From the NCBI GenBank assembly GCA_015060045.1, contig SUZH01000002.1, positions 62,001 to 126,000 of the forward strand: a DNA stretch of 64,000 bases, read 5' to 3'. The position numbers and the translations under genes were made by a program. This document shows, piece by piece, positions 25,862 to 35,685 of this stretch. Position 1 is the first letter of the stretch. Each line of letters starts with the position of its first letter. A model generated the notes under the pieces. The model was not told where the DNA came from and did no database searches. It saw only the letters and a program-made list of their open reading frames with translations. Origin of the DNA: Rikenellaceae bacterium. GTDB lineage: Bacteria; Bacteroidota; Bacteroidia; Bacteroidales; Rikenellaceae.

Positions 25862-26566
25862 ATGAAGAAAATTGCATTTTTGATGGTTTGCATGTTCGCA
25901 TGCATGATGACGGCCTGCAGCGAGTCGGAGTCGGAGTATGCTACGGACGTAGCCTATGGTACGATTGTCGGCACGTCGCCCGTCACGGTACAGACCGATG
26001 ACAGCCAGACGCTCATCGTAACCGACACGAAGCCGCTGGGTTCCGACTTTATGTATCAGCCCGATTACGGCCAGCGTGTACTGATCTATTACAAGCGTTT
26101 CGTTTCGGCCGACACCGGTTCCGAGACCAATCAGATCAAGCTCTTCGGTTATATCCATTTTGCCGATGGTGATTCGGAGATCGTAGCTACGAGCGACGAC
26201 AACACCTATGGCGATGTTGCAATGGATATCTACCAGCCGAACGGTTACTACAACCTCGTACACCTGACGAAGAAGGTATTGGACATTTGCCTGGTCTTCC
26301 CTGCCACTACGGAGGGTTACAAGAACCACACCTTCACCCTCGTACTCAATGAGGAGGAGCCCGTTACCGACAACAACTACCTGCAGTTGACGCTCTGCCA
26401 CAGTGCCCCCGATTCGGAGGCCGATTCGAAGCAGCTCGGCGCTAACTACCACACCTTCGACATGACCCTCTTCGAGCCCTATTTCGGTGACACGCAGGGT
26501 GTTCGTCTGGTAGTTGCCGGTCTGGACAAGAAGGAGATTACGCACGATTTCCTGTGGGCAAAGTAG
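25862..26566 (+). CDS. NigD-like lipoprotein
   Basis: A 234-residue lipoprotein with lipobox MTAC (Cys19) followed by SESESEY, an acidic sorting signal typical of Bacteroidetes surface lipoproteins. The N-terminal half has a beta-barrel-like stretch TIVGTSPVTVQTDDSQTLIV and DYGQRVLIYYKRF. The C-terminal half carries GYYNLVHLTKKV, LQLTLCHSAPDSE and GVRLVVAGLDKKEI. This arrangement resembles the NigD family, first named from a bacteriocin locus in Prevotella nigrescens but present widely without such function. No bacteriocin genes are near. Start and signal peptide agree, and a terminator follows the stop. Confidence 0.7.
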   Translation: MKKIAFLMVCMFACMMTACSESESEYATDVAYGTIVGTSPVTVQTDDSQTLIVTDTKPLGSDFMYQPDYGQRVLIYYKRFVSADTGSETNQIKLFGYIHFADGDSEIVATSDDNTYGDVAMDIYQPNGYYNLVHLTKKVLDICLVFPATTEGYKNHTFTLVLNEEEPVTDNNYLQLTLCHSAPDSEADSKQLGANYHTFDMTLFEPYFGDTQGVRLVVAGLDKKEITHDFLWAK

Positions 26567-26592
26567 AGTTTCGACACGCTCGTTTACACCAC

Positions 26593-26626
26593 AAAACCTC
26601 TCTTCCGCAAGAAGGGAGGTTTTTCT
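26593..26626 (+). terminator. Terminator of the NigD-like gene
   Basis: Hairpin AAACCTC-TCTTC/GAAGG-GAGGTTT followed by TTTCTTT. Confidence 0.75.
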
Positions 26627-26669
26627 TTATTATTCCACTCGTCGCGTTGTAATTTATACCTTTTTACAT

Positions 26670-26677
26670 TATCTTTG
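26670..26677 (+). promoter_or_regulatory. -7 element of the serine hydrolase gene
   Basis: TATCTTTG, 27 bp before the ATG at 26704; a partial GTTG lies about 20 bp upstream of it. Confidence 0.55.
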
Positions 26678-26703
26678 TCCTTTCAAAACACCAGCCAAAA
26701 CGC

Positions 26704-28017
26704 ATGCAACGCTATAAATTATTCATTGTATTGGCCATGCTGATCGCGGGTCTTACGCTCACGATCCGCTCCTGCCAGCCTGCCGCCGATCGCCACATCG
26801 CAGTCGAAGAGGAGGAGATCCGCTATCGATTGAACGACTCGATTCGCAACGCCTATTGCGACTTCCCCGAGACGGAGCGCATGGAGCGTTACCTGAAGAA
26901 TTGGATGGCGCGTTACAATATCCGCGGTGCACAATTAGCTATCATGCGGGATGAAAAATTGATCTACGCCAAGGGATTCGGCTGGGCCGACCAGGAGGAT
27001 AGCGTACGACTTGAATCAGGCGATATCCTACGCATCGCCTCCGCCTCAAAACTCATCACCGCCATCGGCGTCATGAAACTCTGCGAGGAGGGGAAAATCA
27101 CAACCGACAGCCCCGTTTTTGGTCCGGAAGGTATTCTGAACGACTCGATATTTCTCGATTACAAGGATAAACGTGTCCCGAAAATTACGGTTCATCAACT
27201 GCTGAACCACACTTCGGGTTTCAGTCGCCGCATGGGTGACCCGATGTTCCGTTCGGCCGACCTGATTCGTTGGACGGGGAGCAACCGCAAACTCACGGAA
27301 GATGAGGTGATCGCCTTCCAATTAGGGCTGCGACTGCGCGACAATCCGGGCGGTTCGGCACAATATTCCAACGTAGGCTACCTGGTACTTTCGCGCGTCA
27401 TCGAAAAGGCCTCTGGCATGACCTACGAGGACTATATCCGCCAACATGTACTGGAGCCTGCCGGTTGCTACGATATGCAGATTGCCCGCAATTTCCGCCA
27501 TGAGAAGCACCGCCGTGAAACAACCTATTACGGCCATGCACCGGAAGATTTGATCGAGTCGTACGATGGATCGGGATTGATGCGTCCGCGCGAGTATGGC
27601 GGCCACAACATCGAGGGTCTGCAGGGAGCCGGCGCCTGGGTATGTTCGGCAGCCGAGTTACTGCGCCTGGTAGCCTCGATTGACGGTAAACCCGGTGTCC
27701 CCGACATCTTGACGAAGGAGAGCATCCAAAAGATGACCACCCCCCTGCGCAAAGGCGACTTTCCATACGGCTGGGCACGCATGCAGGCAAAGGGCGGGGT
27801 CTTGACCCGAACGGGCACCATGTCGGGCACATGCGCCTACATCAAAAGCCGCCCCGGAGGATTCAGCTATGTGCTGATTACCAATACATCGAGCTACCGT
27901 GGTGCATCGTTCACGAATCGCATCGGGCAGACGATCGACAACGCGCTGACCCGCGTCAAAGAGTGGCCCGAGACGGTCGATCTGTTCAACGAAACACCGA
28001 AGAAAGTGGCGAATTGA
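26704..28017 (+). CDS. Serine beta-lactamase-fold hydrolase
   Basis: A 437-residue protein of the class C beta-lactamase/penicillin-binding-protein group. An N-terminal hydrophobic segment (about 5-22) ends near Cys24 (RSC), so it is either lipidated or membrane anchored. Active-site motifs: SASK with Ser113 and Lys116, YSN in the segment AQYSNVGYLVLSRV, and a C-terminal RTGTMSGT block in the KTG position. Relatives include D-alanyl-D-alanine carboxypeptidases, esterases and AmpC enzymes, so antibiotic resistance should not be assumed. Single gene. Its stop codon falls inside a 24-bp inverted repeat that surrounds the terminator. Confidence 0.88.
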   Translation: MQRYKLFIVLAMLIAGLTLTIRSCQPAADRHIAVEEEEIRYRLNDSIRNAYCDFPETERMERYLKNWMARYNIRGAQLAIMRDEKLIYAKGFGWADQEDSVRLESGDILRIASASKLITAIGVMKLCEEGKITTDSPVFGPEGILNDSIFLDYKDKRVPKITVHQLLNHTSGFSRRMGDPMFRSADLIRWTGSNRKLTEDEVIAFQLGLRLRDNPGGSAQYSNVGYLVLSRVIEKASGMTYEDYIRQHVLEPAGCYDMQIARNFRHEKHRRETTYYGHAPEDLIESYDGSGLMRPREYGGHNIEGLQGAGAWVCSAAELLRLVASIDGKPGVPDILTKESIQKMTTPLRKGDFPYGWARMQAKGGVLTRTGTMSGTCAYIKSRPGGFSYVLITNTSSYRGASFTNRIGQTIDNALTRVKEWPETVDLFNETPKKVAN

Positions 28018-28146
28018 AAGTTGAGAGTTGAAAGTTATTTTGTCGCGCTTTCATCCGCTCAACAAAAATTATGGGAGATAGCCTGAACCGTTGGCTATCT
28101 CCCTTTTTGTAGAGCTAACTATTAACTTTCAACTCTCAACTTTCAA
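28014..28146. repeat. 133-bp cassette with perfect 24-bp inverted ends
   Basis: Bases 28014-28037 (starting TTGAAAGTTGAGAGTTG) are the exact reverse complement of 28123-28146. Each arm is built of heptads GTTGAAA/GTTGAGA. The left arm contains the stop codon of the hydrolase gene and the right arm ends 2 bp before the EamA stop. A terminator hairpin sits in the centre. No clear target-site duplication is seen. Confidence 0.8.
28073..28108 (+). terminator. Terminator inside the inverted-repeat cassette
   Basis: Arms GGGAGATAGCC and GGCTATCTCCC with T5 on the plus strand. Confidence 0.85.
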
Positions 28147-28147
28147 C

Positions 28148-29047
28148 TCATCTCGATCCTATCCACAAGAAAATCATACCGATCAGGATCAGTGCCAAAT
28201 CCAGCGCCTTAGCCTTCAGATTACGCTCATGAAAGAGGAACGCGCCGCATAGGAACGAGATAACCACCGATCCGCGACGAATCATCGAAACCACCGAAAT
28301 CATCGAATCAGCCTCACTCAGGGCGTAGAAATAGGCAAAATCGGCCGCCGACAAGAAGATCGAAATCAGCGGAATGGCCCACGACCACCGAAACGGAGTG
28401 GTCTTCTTACGCTTCGGCCACCACAAAAGGGCAACAATCACAGTCATGATCAACAGTTGGTAGAGGTTGTACCAACTCTGCACGAAGACCGGTTCCAGGC
28501 GCCCCATGATAAACTTATCGTAAAGGCCACTCAGGGCGCCCGTCATGGCCGAGAGGGCGACAAAAAGAATCCAGATGTTGTGGGTAAAATTGACCCCTTC
28601 GCGCTTCGACGAACGGCTCAAAAGGAACAACGAAAAGAGCGCCAACAGCACACCGATCCACTGATAGAGATTCAATCGTTCGCCAAAAAACAGCAACGCT
28701 CCGATGAGCACCATCACAGGGCGCGTGGCATTGATCGGCCCCACGATCGTAAGCGGGAGGTGCTTAATTCCGAAGTATCCGAAAATCCACGAAGTGAGGA
28801 CAATAACCGCCTTCAGCACAACCAATCCATGAGCTTTCATATCCCCATTCGGTGCGTGCAAAATCGTCCCCTCGAACCACCCGGCATCGAGCGCCGAGGA
28901 GAGGATCATCGGCAGAAAAATCAGTGTCGAGAAGAGGGTATTTAACAGCAACACCGGTAACACGGCGTTACCGGTGAGTGATTGTTTTTTGGCCGCGTCA
29001 TACAAGCCCAGTAGCGCGGCCGACAGAAAGGCTAAAGAGAGCCACAT
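28148..29047 (-). CDS. EamA/DMT-family transporter
   Basis: A 299-residue membrane protein with about ten hydrophobic helices in two halves, the layout of the EamA drug/metabolite transporter family. The first half ends with INATRPVMVLIGALLFFGER, a family motif. The second half mirrors it with MIRRGSVVISFLCGAFLFHERN. The substrate is unknown. It lies 6 bp after lysA on the same strand, so an amino-acid or diaminopimelate-related cargo is conceivable, but this is inference. It ends next to the inverted-repeat terminator cassette. Confidence 0.88.
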   Translation of the reverse strand: MWLSLAFLSAALLGLYDAAKKQSLTGNAVLPVLLLNTLFSTLIFLPMILSSALDAGWFEGTILHAPNGDMKAHGLVVLKAVIVLTSWIFGYFGIKHLPLTIVGPINATRPVMVLIGALLFFGERLNLYQWIGVLLALFSLFLLSRSSKREGVNFTHNIWILFVALSAMTGALSGLYDKFIMGRLEPVFVQSWYNLYQLLIMTVIVALLWWPKRKKTTPFRWSWAIPLISIFLSAADFAYFYALSEADSMISVVSMIRRGSVVISFLCGAFLFHERNLKAKALDLALILIGMIFLWIGSR

Positions 29048-29053
29048 AACGGA

Positions 29054-30211
29054 TTAAAGTTCGTCACTATATACGGCACCCGGCAGGTCGTGCAGGTTGT
29101 AGCGCGAAGCCATCGACATACCATAAGCTCCTGCCGACTTCAACGCCAGCAGGTCGCCACGCTTCGTGCGCTTCAGGCTCACATTCTCCTGGAAGACGTC
29201 AGTCGATTCGCAAGCCGTACCCACGACCGTGTATTTGGTCATGATATCCGACTCGGAGGTGATGTTCTCGATGTTGTGATACGACCCATAGAGGGCGGGG
29301 CGAATCAGCTCGGTCATCGAGGCATCCACAATCACCAAGCGGCGACCCGTGGCGGTCGTTTTATTAAACAGGACCGAGGTGATCAGCTCGCCACACTCGG
29401 CCACAATGGCACGACCAAACTCAAAGTGCACCTCACGATCGCCCACGGCGAGGTGGTTATGGATAATCGCAAAGAGCGAAGCAAAGTTCGGAATCGGCTC
29501 ATTCTCAGGTACATCATAATTTACACCCAGACCACCGCCGACATCCACAAAGCGGAAGTTGAAGCCCAGACGCTCCATGTTCTCAACAATTACGTTCACC
29601 TTGTTGCACATATTTTCGAAGACGTGCAACTCGCGGATCTGCGAACCGATGTGGAGGTGGATACCGATCAGTTTCAGGTTCTGCAACTTCTTCAACTCAT
29701 CGGCATTCTCCAGAATCTCCTCATACGAGATACCGAACTTACTATCAGCCTGACCCGTATCGATGCAGTGGTTCGTTTTGGGATCAATATCGGGGTTGAT
29801 ACGCAGTGCCACCTCGGTAACCTTGCCGGCCTCGCCCGAAAGACGATCGAGCAGGAAGAGCTCCTCGAGTGACTCAACGTTGATGGCCAGGATATTCTGC
29901 TCGATGGCGTACTTCAGCTCCTTATCCTTCTTACCGACACCGGCATAGACAATCTTCTTGGGGTCGAAGCCCGATTCGATGGCCTTCTTCAGCTCGTTAC
30001 CGCTGGCGCAGTCGATACCCAGGCCGTATTCGCGGATCGTTGCCAAGATACGATCATCGTAGTTGGCTTTGATGGCGTAGTGGAGGTGATAACCATAACG
30101 TTTCGATTCGTAAACAACGCTTTCGAGCGTCTGGCGCAAAAGGGCCATATCGTAGAGATAAAAGGGCGTTTCGTAAGCACGGAGCTTTGCTGCAACCTGT
30201 CTTGAGAGCAT
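29054..30211 (-). CDS. lysA: Diaminopimelate decarboxylase
   Basis: A 385-residue fold-III PLP enzyme that decarboxylates meso-diaminopimelate to lysine, the last lysine step. The PLP Lys48 lies in HYAIKANYD. The phosphate loop [10 protein letters not shown], the substrate/PLP segment CESTDVF with the dimer-shared cysteine, and the C-terminal [12 protein letters not shown] are all present. The length is slightly below the 410-420 residues of proteobacterial LysA but normal for this phylum, as far as I recall. It is divergent from lepA, with its own promoter, and is followed by the EamA transporter gene. dapA of the same pathway lies at 54960-55856. Confidence 0.93.
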   Translation of the reverse strand: MLSRQVAAKLRAYETPFYLYDMALLRQTLESVVYESKRYGYHLHYAIKANYDDRILATIREYGLGIDCASGNELKKAIESGFDPKKIVYAGVGKKDKELKYAIEQNILAINVESLEELFLLDRLSGEAGKVTEVALRINPDIDPKTNHCIDTGQADSKFGISYEEILENADELKKLQNLKLIGIHLHIGSQIRELHVFENMCNKVNVIVENMERLGFNFRFVDVGGGLGVNYDVPENEPIPNFASLFAIIHNHLAVGDREVHFEFGRAIVAECGELITSVLFNKTTATGRRLVIVDASMTELIRPALYGSYHNIENITSESDIMTKYTVVGTACESTDVFQENVSLKRTKRGDLLALKSAGAYGMSMASRYNLHDLPGAVYSDEL

Positions 30212-30243
30212 ATCGTATTTGGTTTAAATTCGTAAGTTGGCGG

Positions 30244-30275
30244 CAAAGATATAGTTTTTTGACCACACACGCAAA
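30244..30275 (-). promoter_or_regulatory. Promoter of lysA-EamA
   Basis: Minus strand TTTG (30275-30272), 20-nt spacer, TATCTTTG (30251-30244), about 33 bp before the ATG. Confidence 0.72.
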
Positions 30276-30307
30276 CGGCAAGACTTCGCTATTTCATTTT
30301 TTTGTCG

Positions 30308-30315
30308 TATATTTG
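30308..30315 (+). promoter_or_regulatory. -7 element of lepA
   Basis: TATATTTG, 25 bp before the lepA ATG; TTCG at 30285-30288 is at near-normal -33 spacing. Confidence 0.6.
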
Positions 30316-30339
30316 CGCGGATATACGAATAGGAGAAGA

Positions 30340-32130
30340 ATGAAAAACATTCGCAATTTTTGCATCATAGCCCATATCGACCACGGCAAGAGTACGTTGG
30401 CCGACCGATTGTTGGAGTTCACCAATACGCTGGGACAGCGCGAAATGCAGTCGCAGGTGCTGGACGACATGGAGCTGGAGCGTGAGAAGGGCATCACGAT
30501 TAAGAGCCACGCCATTCAGATGGAGTACAAGGCCAAGGATGGCGAGACCTACACGCTGAACCTGATTGACACCCCGGGACACGTCGATTTCTCATACGAG
30601 GTTTCGCGCGCCATTGCTTCGTGCGAGGGCGCACTGCTTATTGTCGATGCCACGCAGGGTATTCAGGCACAGACCATCTCGAACCTCTACCTGGCCGTGG
30701 GTAACGACCTGGAGATTGTCCCCGTGCTGAACAAGATCGACATGGATTCGGCCATGATCGACGAGGTGAAAGACCAGGTGATCGACCTGATCGGTTGCAA
30801 GGAGGAGGATATTCTGCTCGCCTCGGGTAAGACGGGTCAAGGCGTCGAGGATATCTTGGAGGCCATCGTGGCGCGCATTCCCGCCCCCAAAGGGAACCCC
30901 GATGCTCCGCTGCAGGCCTTGATCTTCGACTCGGTATTTAATCCCTTCCGCGGTATCATTGCCTATTACCGCGTCTTCAACGGCTCGATCAAGAAGGGGC
31001 AGCAGGTAAAATTCTTCAATACGGGTTCGGAGTACGATGCCGACGAGGTCGGCGTACTGAAACTGAAGATGGTGCCCCGCCAGGAGATCAAGACAGGCGA
31101 TGTAGGCTACATCTGCTCGGGTATCAAGACCTCGGCCGATGTCAAGGTGGGCGATACGATTACTGCCGTAGCCACCCCCTGCACGGAGGGTATTGCCGGC
31201 TTCGAGGATGTCAAGCCGATGGTCTTTGCCGGTGTCTATCCCGTGGAGGCCGACCGCTACGAGGATCTGCGCGCTTCGCTCGAGAAGCTGCAGCTGAACG
31301 ACGCCTCGCTCACCTTTGAACCCGAGTCGTCGCTGGCGCTCGGTTTCGGTTTCCGCTGCGGATTCCTGGGGCTGTTGCACATGGAGATTATCCAGGAGCG
31401 TCTTTACCGCGAGTTCGACATGGATGTCATCACGACTGTACCCAACGTTTCGTACCGCATCACCACGACCGATGGGCAAATCCTGGAGGTACACAACCCC
31501 TCGGGTCTTCCCGAAGTGACGAAGATTGCCAAGATCGAGGAGCCTTATATCGAGGCACAGATCATCACCAAGGCCGACTTCCTGGGCAACGTCATCAAAC
31601 TCTGCATCGACAAGCGCGGTACGCTGAAGAATCAGACCTACCTGACGACCGACCGCGTGGAGGTGAATTTTGACATGCCGCTGTCGGAGATCGTATTTGA
31701 CTTCTACGATAAGCTGAAGTCAATCTCGAAGGGTTATGCATCGTTCGACTACCACCGCACGGGCTTCCAGCCGAGTAAACTCGTCAAGCTCGATATTCTC
31801 TTGAACGGTGAGCAGGTGGATGCGCTCTCGTCGCTCATCTATGCCGACCACGCCTACGATTTCGGCCGCAAGATGTGCGAGAAGCTCAAGGAGCTGATCC
31901 CGCGTCAGCAGTTCGACATCGCAATCCAGGCAGCCATTGGCGCAAAGATCATCGCTCGCGAGACGGTGAAGGCCGTTCGTAAGGATGTGACAGCGAAGTG
32001 CTACGGTGGTGATATCTCACGTAAGCGCAAGCTCCTCGAGAAGCAGAAGAAGGGTAAGAAGCGTATGCGCCAGATTGGCAACGTGGAGGTGCCGCAGTCG
32101 GCCTTCCTCGCCGTATTAAAGATGGATTAA
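30340..32130 (+). CDS. lepA: Elongation factor 4 (LepA)
   Basis: Translational GTPase of 596 residues that acts on the ribosome and supports 30S assembly or back-translocation. G1 is [10 protein letters not shown] at 11-20; DTPGHVDF and NKID follow. The LepA-specific C-terminal domain ends with [20 protein letters not shown] and [14 protein letters not shown]. Length is exactly typical. The start at 30340 is chosen because the [17 protein letters not shown] beginning is the family N-terminus, while the frame upstream overlaps the promoter. It is followed after 21 bp by an acyl-CoA ligase gene, which probably shares its transcript. Confidence 0.97.
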   Translation: MKNIRNFCIIAHIDHGKSTLADRLLEFTNTLGQREMQSQVLDDMELEREKGITIKSHAIQMEYKAKDGETYTLNLIDTPGHVDFSYEVSRAIASCEGALLIVDATQGIQAQTISNLYLAVGNDLEIVPVLNKIDMDSAMIDEVKDQVIDLIGCKEEDILLASGKTGQGVEDILEAIVARIPAPKGNPDAPLQALIFDSVFNPFRGIIAYYRVFNGSIKKGQQVKFFNTGSEYDADEVGVLKLKMVPRQEIKTGDVGYICSGIKTSADVKVGDTITAVATPCTEGIAGFEDVKPMVFAGVYPVEADRYEDLRASLEKLQLNDASLTFEPESSLALGFGFRCGFLGLLHMEIIQERLYREFDMDVITTVPNVSYRITTTDGQILEVHNPSGLPEVTKIAKIEEPYIEAQIITKADFLGNVIKLCIDKRGTLKNQTYLTTDRVEVNFDMPLSEIVFDFYDKLKSISKGYASFDYHRTGFQPSKLVKLDILLNGEQVDALSSLIYADHAYDFGRKMCEKLKELIPRQQFDIAIQAAIGAKIIARETVKAVRKDVTAKCYGGDISRKRKLLEKQKKGKKRMRQIGNVEVPQSAFLAVLKMD

Positions 32131-32151
32131 CAAAACTTAACCATAACCATT

Positions 32152-34062
32152 ATGAAGAAAACACTTATTGATCTTTTCGAGGAGTCAGTTGCCAAATATG
32201 GTAACAATACTTTCCTCCTGGAGAAAAAGACCACAAAGTTCGAACCGACGACTTACGCCGAGGCTCACGAGCAGGCGCTGGCTATCGGCGGTGGTTTGAT
32301 GGCCATGGGCATTGAGCCCAAGGAGCGCATTTCGATCCTGTCGGAGGGTTGCAACGACTGGATCGTTTCGGAGTTGGGTCTGCTGTATGCCGGTTGCATC
32401 AGCGTACCCCTCTCGATTAAGCTGGAGGAGGCTAACGACCTCTACTTCCGCCTGTGGCACGCCGAGGTTTCGACCATCTTCGTATCGCCGACGCAGATTC
32501 ACAAGATTCGCGCGATCCGTAGCCGCCTGCCGCTTCTGAAGAACGTGATCATCATGGGCTCGAAGGCCAAGGCCGAGGAGGAGGGCGAGATTCTGCTCTC
32601 GACCTTGATGGAGCAGGGCCGCGAGTGGCTCAAGACGGGCAAGGAGAAGCTCATCGCCACGAGCCAGGCTATCCAGAACGACGACTACGCTACGATCACC
32701 TATACGTCGGGTACGACGGCCGACCCGAAGGGTGTTGTGCTGACGCACCGCAACTACACCTCGAACGTGGAGCAGGCCCTGACCCGCATCACGATCCCCG
32801 AGGGTTGGCGTACGCTCATCATCCTGCCGCTCGACCACTGCTTCGCTCACGTAGCCGGCTTCTACATCATGATTGCCCGCGGTGCTGCCGTAGCTACGAC
32901 GCAGGTGGGTGCTACGCCGATGGAGACGCTGCGTAACGTGCCGCTCAACATCCGTGAGGTGAAACCTCACTTCCTCCTCTCGGTGCCGGCTCTGGCCAAG
33001 AACTTCCGCAAGAACATCGAGTCGTCGATCCGCGCCAAGGGTCCCACGACCGAGAAGCTCTTCAAGCTGGCGCTCAAGACCGCTTACTGCTACAACCAAG
33101 ATGCCTTCACGAAGGGCAAGGGCTGGCGTTTCATCCTGAAGCCTGCCGTAGCTTTGTTCGATAAGATCCTCTTCTCGAAGGTGCGCGAGGCCTTTGGTGG
33201 CGAGCTGCGCTTCTTCGTAGGTGGTGGTGCGCTGCTTGACTCGGAGCTGCAGCGCTTCTTCTACGCCATCGGTATTCCGATGTTCCAGGGCTATGGTCTG
33301 TCGGAGGCTACGCCGATTATCTCGGCCAACTCGCCGTGGCCCAAGTCGTGCCGCTTCGGTTCGTCGGGTAAGGTACTGAAGGGCATCGACCTGAAGATTA
33401 AGGATGCCGACGGCAACGATCTGCCTGTAGGCGAGAAGGGCGAGATTGTCATCTACGGCGAGAACGTGATGGCAGGTTACTGGAAGAATCCCGATTCGAC
33501 GGCCGACACCGTACGTGACGGCTGGCTCTACACGGGCGATATGGGTTACATGGGTAAGGATGGTTTCCTCTATGTATTGGGCCGTTTCAAGAGCTTGTTG
33601 ATCTCGAGCGATGGTGAGAAGTACAGCCCCGAGGGCATGGAGGAGGCGATCGTGGATAAGTCGCCGCTGATCGACCAGATCATCCTCTACAACAACCAGT
33701 GCCCCTACACGACGGCTGTCGTTGTACCGAACAAGGAGGCCCTGAAGCGCGAGGTAGGTCAGCTGCCTACCGAGGAGCAGGCCGAGGCCGCTGCCAAATT
33801 GCTGGGTGGCGAGATCGACAAGTACCGCAAGGGCGGTGTCTATGGTGACGAGTTCCCGCACCGCTGGTTGCCGGGTGCTTTGGCCATCGTAGACGAGGCC
33901 TTCACGGAGAAGAACGGCCTGGTGAACTCGACCATGAAAATCGTCCGCAACAAGGTGGAGACCTACTTCAAGGCCCGCATCGACGACCTCTACACGGCCG
34001 AGGGCAAGAAGCTCACGAGCGCTGCCAACATCGCTTCGCTCAAGAAGCTGCTGGGTTGCTAA
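32152..34062 (+). CDS. Long-chain acyl-CoA synthetase (AMP-forming)
   Basis: A 636-residue ANL-superfamily ligase that activates fatty acids as acyl-AMP and then acyl-CoA. The P-loop-like TYTSGTTADPKG lies at 183-194. The adenine motif GYGLSEATP and the hinge YTGDMGYMGKDG are clear, and the C-terminal lysine region contains SSDGEKYSPEGMEE. There is no signal peptide, so it is cytosolic or peripheral to the membrane. The FadD/FadD15 group is the best fit. It follows lepA on the same strand and ends at a bidirectional terminator shared with the GH43 gene. The opposite-strand frame of 640 codons is a shadow. Confidence 0.92.
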   Translation: MKKTLIDLFEESVAKYGNNTFLLEKKTTKFEPTTYAEAHEQALAIGGGLMAMGIEPKERISILSEGCNDWIVSELGLLYAGCISVPLSIKLEEANDLYFRLWHAEVSTIFVSPTQIHKIRAIRSRLPLLKNVIIMGSKAKAEEEGEILLSTLMEQGREWLKTGKEKLIATSQAIQNDDYATITYTSGTTADPKGVVLTHRNYTSNVEQALTRITIPEGWRTLIILPLDHCFAHVAGFYIMIARGAAVATTQVGATPMETLRNVPLNIREVKPHFLLSVPALAKNFRKNIESSIRAKGPTTEKLFKLALKTAYCYNQDAFTKGKGWRFILKPAVALFDKILFSKVREAFGGELRFFVGGGALLDSELQRFFYAIGIPMFQGYGLSEATPIISANSPWPKSCRFGSSGKVLKGIDLKIKDADGNDLPVGEKGEIVIYGENVMAGYWKNPDSTADTVRDGWLYTGDMGYMGKDGFLYVLGRFKSLLISSDGEKYSPEGMEEAIVDKSPLIDQIILYNNQCPYTTAVVVPNKEALKREVGQLPTEEQAEAAAKLLGGEIDKYRKGGVYGDEFPHRWLPGALAIVDEAFTEKNGLVNSTMKIVRNKVETYFKARIDDLYTAEGKKLTSAANIASLKKLLGC

Positions 34063-34082
34063 AGCGACTCTGTCAATCGACG

Positions 34083-34120
34083 AAAAGAGGGTGGCCACAT
34101 CGGTCACCCTCTTTATTTTT
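34083..34120. terminator. Bidirectional terminator
   Basis: Hairpin AAAGAGGGTG/TCACCCTCTTT between the convergent acyl-CoA ligase and GH43 genes. Confidence 0.8.
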
Positions 34121-35642
34121 AGTCGAGTCGCTCGTACTTAAATTCATCCACATCTACCCAGCCACCTGCCGCCTCAGTCGCGTAGTTGAAAATCGCAAAG
34201 CGATTACCCATGAAGTGAACCAGGTTGTAGATCATGTGAAAATCACCACCAAGCGGTTGCCATGCCTCACCATCAAGGCTATAACTAAAGCGTCCCGTAT
34301 CGGTCGTAAAGTCACATTCGGCACGTAGCCATACGGAATCCGCCTGCAAAGGTACGGAAGCCATCACCACTCCACGATCGGTCATCGAGAGGGTAGTCTG
34401 ATTCTCCTCGCGGCTCACGGTCAGCGTACCCGGCTCGGAACAAAAGAGTGATAAGCCGGCCCGATCACCTACCTGCATAGCCGAGATATCGAGTTTAACG
34501 GCTGCACGACAACGTGGCCCCTCGGTGCGCTGCGAGAGGGTATTGCGCGCCTCGAAGATCGACTCCACGACCTTACCCGTCTTCAGACGCATATAACCCG
34601 GACGCTCGCTCAGCGACCAAAGCGTGTTATCGGGATTATGGTTCCATTGCCACGTCAGGCCGAGCGTGGGGTTGTCGAACGAATCACTCACCACCATTGT
34701 CCCCTTCGGCTCGACTCCCTGCACAGGCACCGCCATCGTGTGGGGCACCTTACCCTTCTCGTCGCCCAGCATCGGCCAACCATCGACCCAACGGCAAGGT
34801 ATCAGTACAGGGACACGCCCCACAGCTTCGTGGTCCTGGAACAGCATGGCGTACCAATCGCCCTGCTCGGTGTCGATCAGACATCCCTGTGCTACGCCGT
34901 GGCGCTCAAAGCCGAGGTCATCGGATAACACCACCTGCATCTCATAGGGGCCTTCGATCTGCTTCGAACGGAAACAGAGTTGGGTGCGGATGCCCCCTTT
35001 GGGCCACCAAATAACCATCATGTAGTAGGTGTCGCCGAACTTATAGAGATGTGTTCCCTCCAACAAACCTGCCGGCTCACGATTGATGACCAAGGCATTC
35101 ACACCATCCTCCTTTAGGGCCGAGAAGTCCTCCTCGAGCTCCACGATGCGAATCTCACCCGCGCCATAGGCGATGTAGATATGCCCTTCGTCGAACAAGA
35201 GCGAAGCATCGTGCAGGTAAAAATCCAATTCGCATCGCTTCTCCCACTTGCCGTGCGGATCACGCGTAGTATATATATAGGTGCGGTTACCCGTACCAAA
35301 GAGGACGTAATAGAATCCCTCATGGTAGCGGATCGAGGAGGCCCACTGACCTTTGCCGTAGATGTTACCATCCTCCAAATCGTTCTTCGGACTTTCATCG
35401 AGGCGGTCGAAAAGGTAGCTCACCGTTTCCCAATGCACAAGGTCTTTCGAGTGCATAATAGGAGCTCCGGGCGAAAGGTGCATCGTCGTGCTAACCATGT
35501 AATAATCACCACCAACACGCACGATATCTATATCGGGTACATCGGCAAAAATCACGGGATTTTGGAAGGTTGCAACCTTGGTCTGTTTAGGAGCGCAACC
35601 CACCAAAAGAAGAATCGAAAAGAGTGGCAAAAGATATTTCAT
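34119..35642 (-). CDS. GH43-family glycosidase lipoprotein
   Basis: A 507-residue lipoprotein with lipobox LLVGC (Cys16). The N-terminal five-bladed propeller (about 25-310) opens with NPVIFADVPDIDIVRVGGDYY, containing the base aspartate expected in GH43. It continues with GLLEGTHLYKFGDTYYMM, where the glutamate is the likely acid. The C-terminal part (about 320-507) is a beta-sandwich like the beta-xylosidase C-terminal domain. It probably acts on xylan or arabinan side chains outside the cell. The start at 35642 opens the signal peptide. Notably an intrinsic terminator ends about 4-8 bp before this ATG and no promoter is visible downstream of it. Confidence 0.88.
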   Translation of the reverse strand: MKYLLPLFSILLLVGCAPKQTKVATFQNPVIFADVPDIDIVRVGGDYYMVSTTMHLSPGAPIMHSKDLVHWETVSYLFDRLDESPKNDLEDGNIYGKGQWASSIRYHEGFYYVLFGTGNRTYIYTTRDPHGKWEKRCELDFYLHDASLLFDEGHIYIAYGAGEIRIVELEEDFSALKEDGVNALVINREPAGLLEGTHLYKFGDTYYMMVIWWPKGGIRTQLCFRSKQIEGPYEMQVVLSDDLGFERHGVAQGCLIDTEQGDWYAMLFQDHEAVGRVPVLIPCRWVDGWPMLGDEKGKVPHTMAVPVQGVEPKGTMVVSDSFDNPTLGLTWQWNHNPDNTLWSLSERPGYMRLKTGKVVESIFEARNTLSQRTEGPRCRAAVKLDISAMQVGDRAGLSLFCSEPGTLTVSREENQTTLSMTDRGVVMASVPLQADSVWLRAECDFTTDTGRFSYSLDGEAWQPLGGDFHMIYNLVHFMGNRFAIFNYATEAAGGWVDVDEFKYERLD

Positions 35643-35645
35643 AAC

Positions 35646-35685
35646 AAAAAACAAGAGAACCGATTTCTTCTCGGCTCTCTTGTCT
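35646..35685 (-). terminator. Terminator copy A, ending at the GH43 start codon
   Basis: On the minus strand AGACAAGAGAGCCGA pairs across GAAGAAA with TCGGTTCTCTTGT, followed by a T-run and then TGTT-ATG of the GH43 gene. It is a strong intrinsic terminator directly in front of a start codon. Confidence 0.8.

Noticed and set aside
25862..26566. Bacteriocin locus based on the NigD-like gene
   Set aside because: No NigA-C-like peptides or exporters are adjacent; NigD-like lipoproteins are widespread without such genes.
26704..28017. Antibiotic-resistance beta-lactamase
   Set aside because: The fold and SASK motif are present, but the family is broad (peptidases, esterases) and nothing points to drug resistance.
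32185..34107. 640-codon minus-strand frame opposite the acyl-CoA ligase
   Set aside because: Shadow of a well-supported ligase gene; composition is abnormal for a protein.
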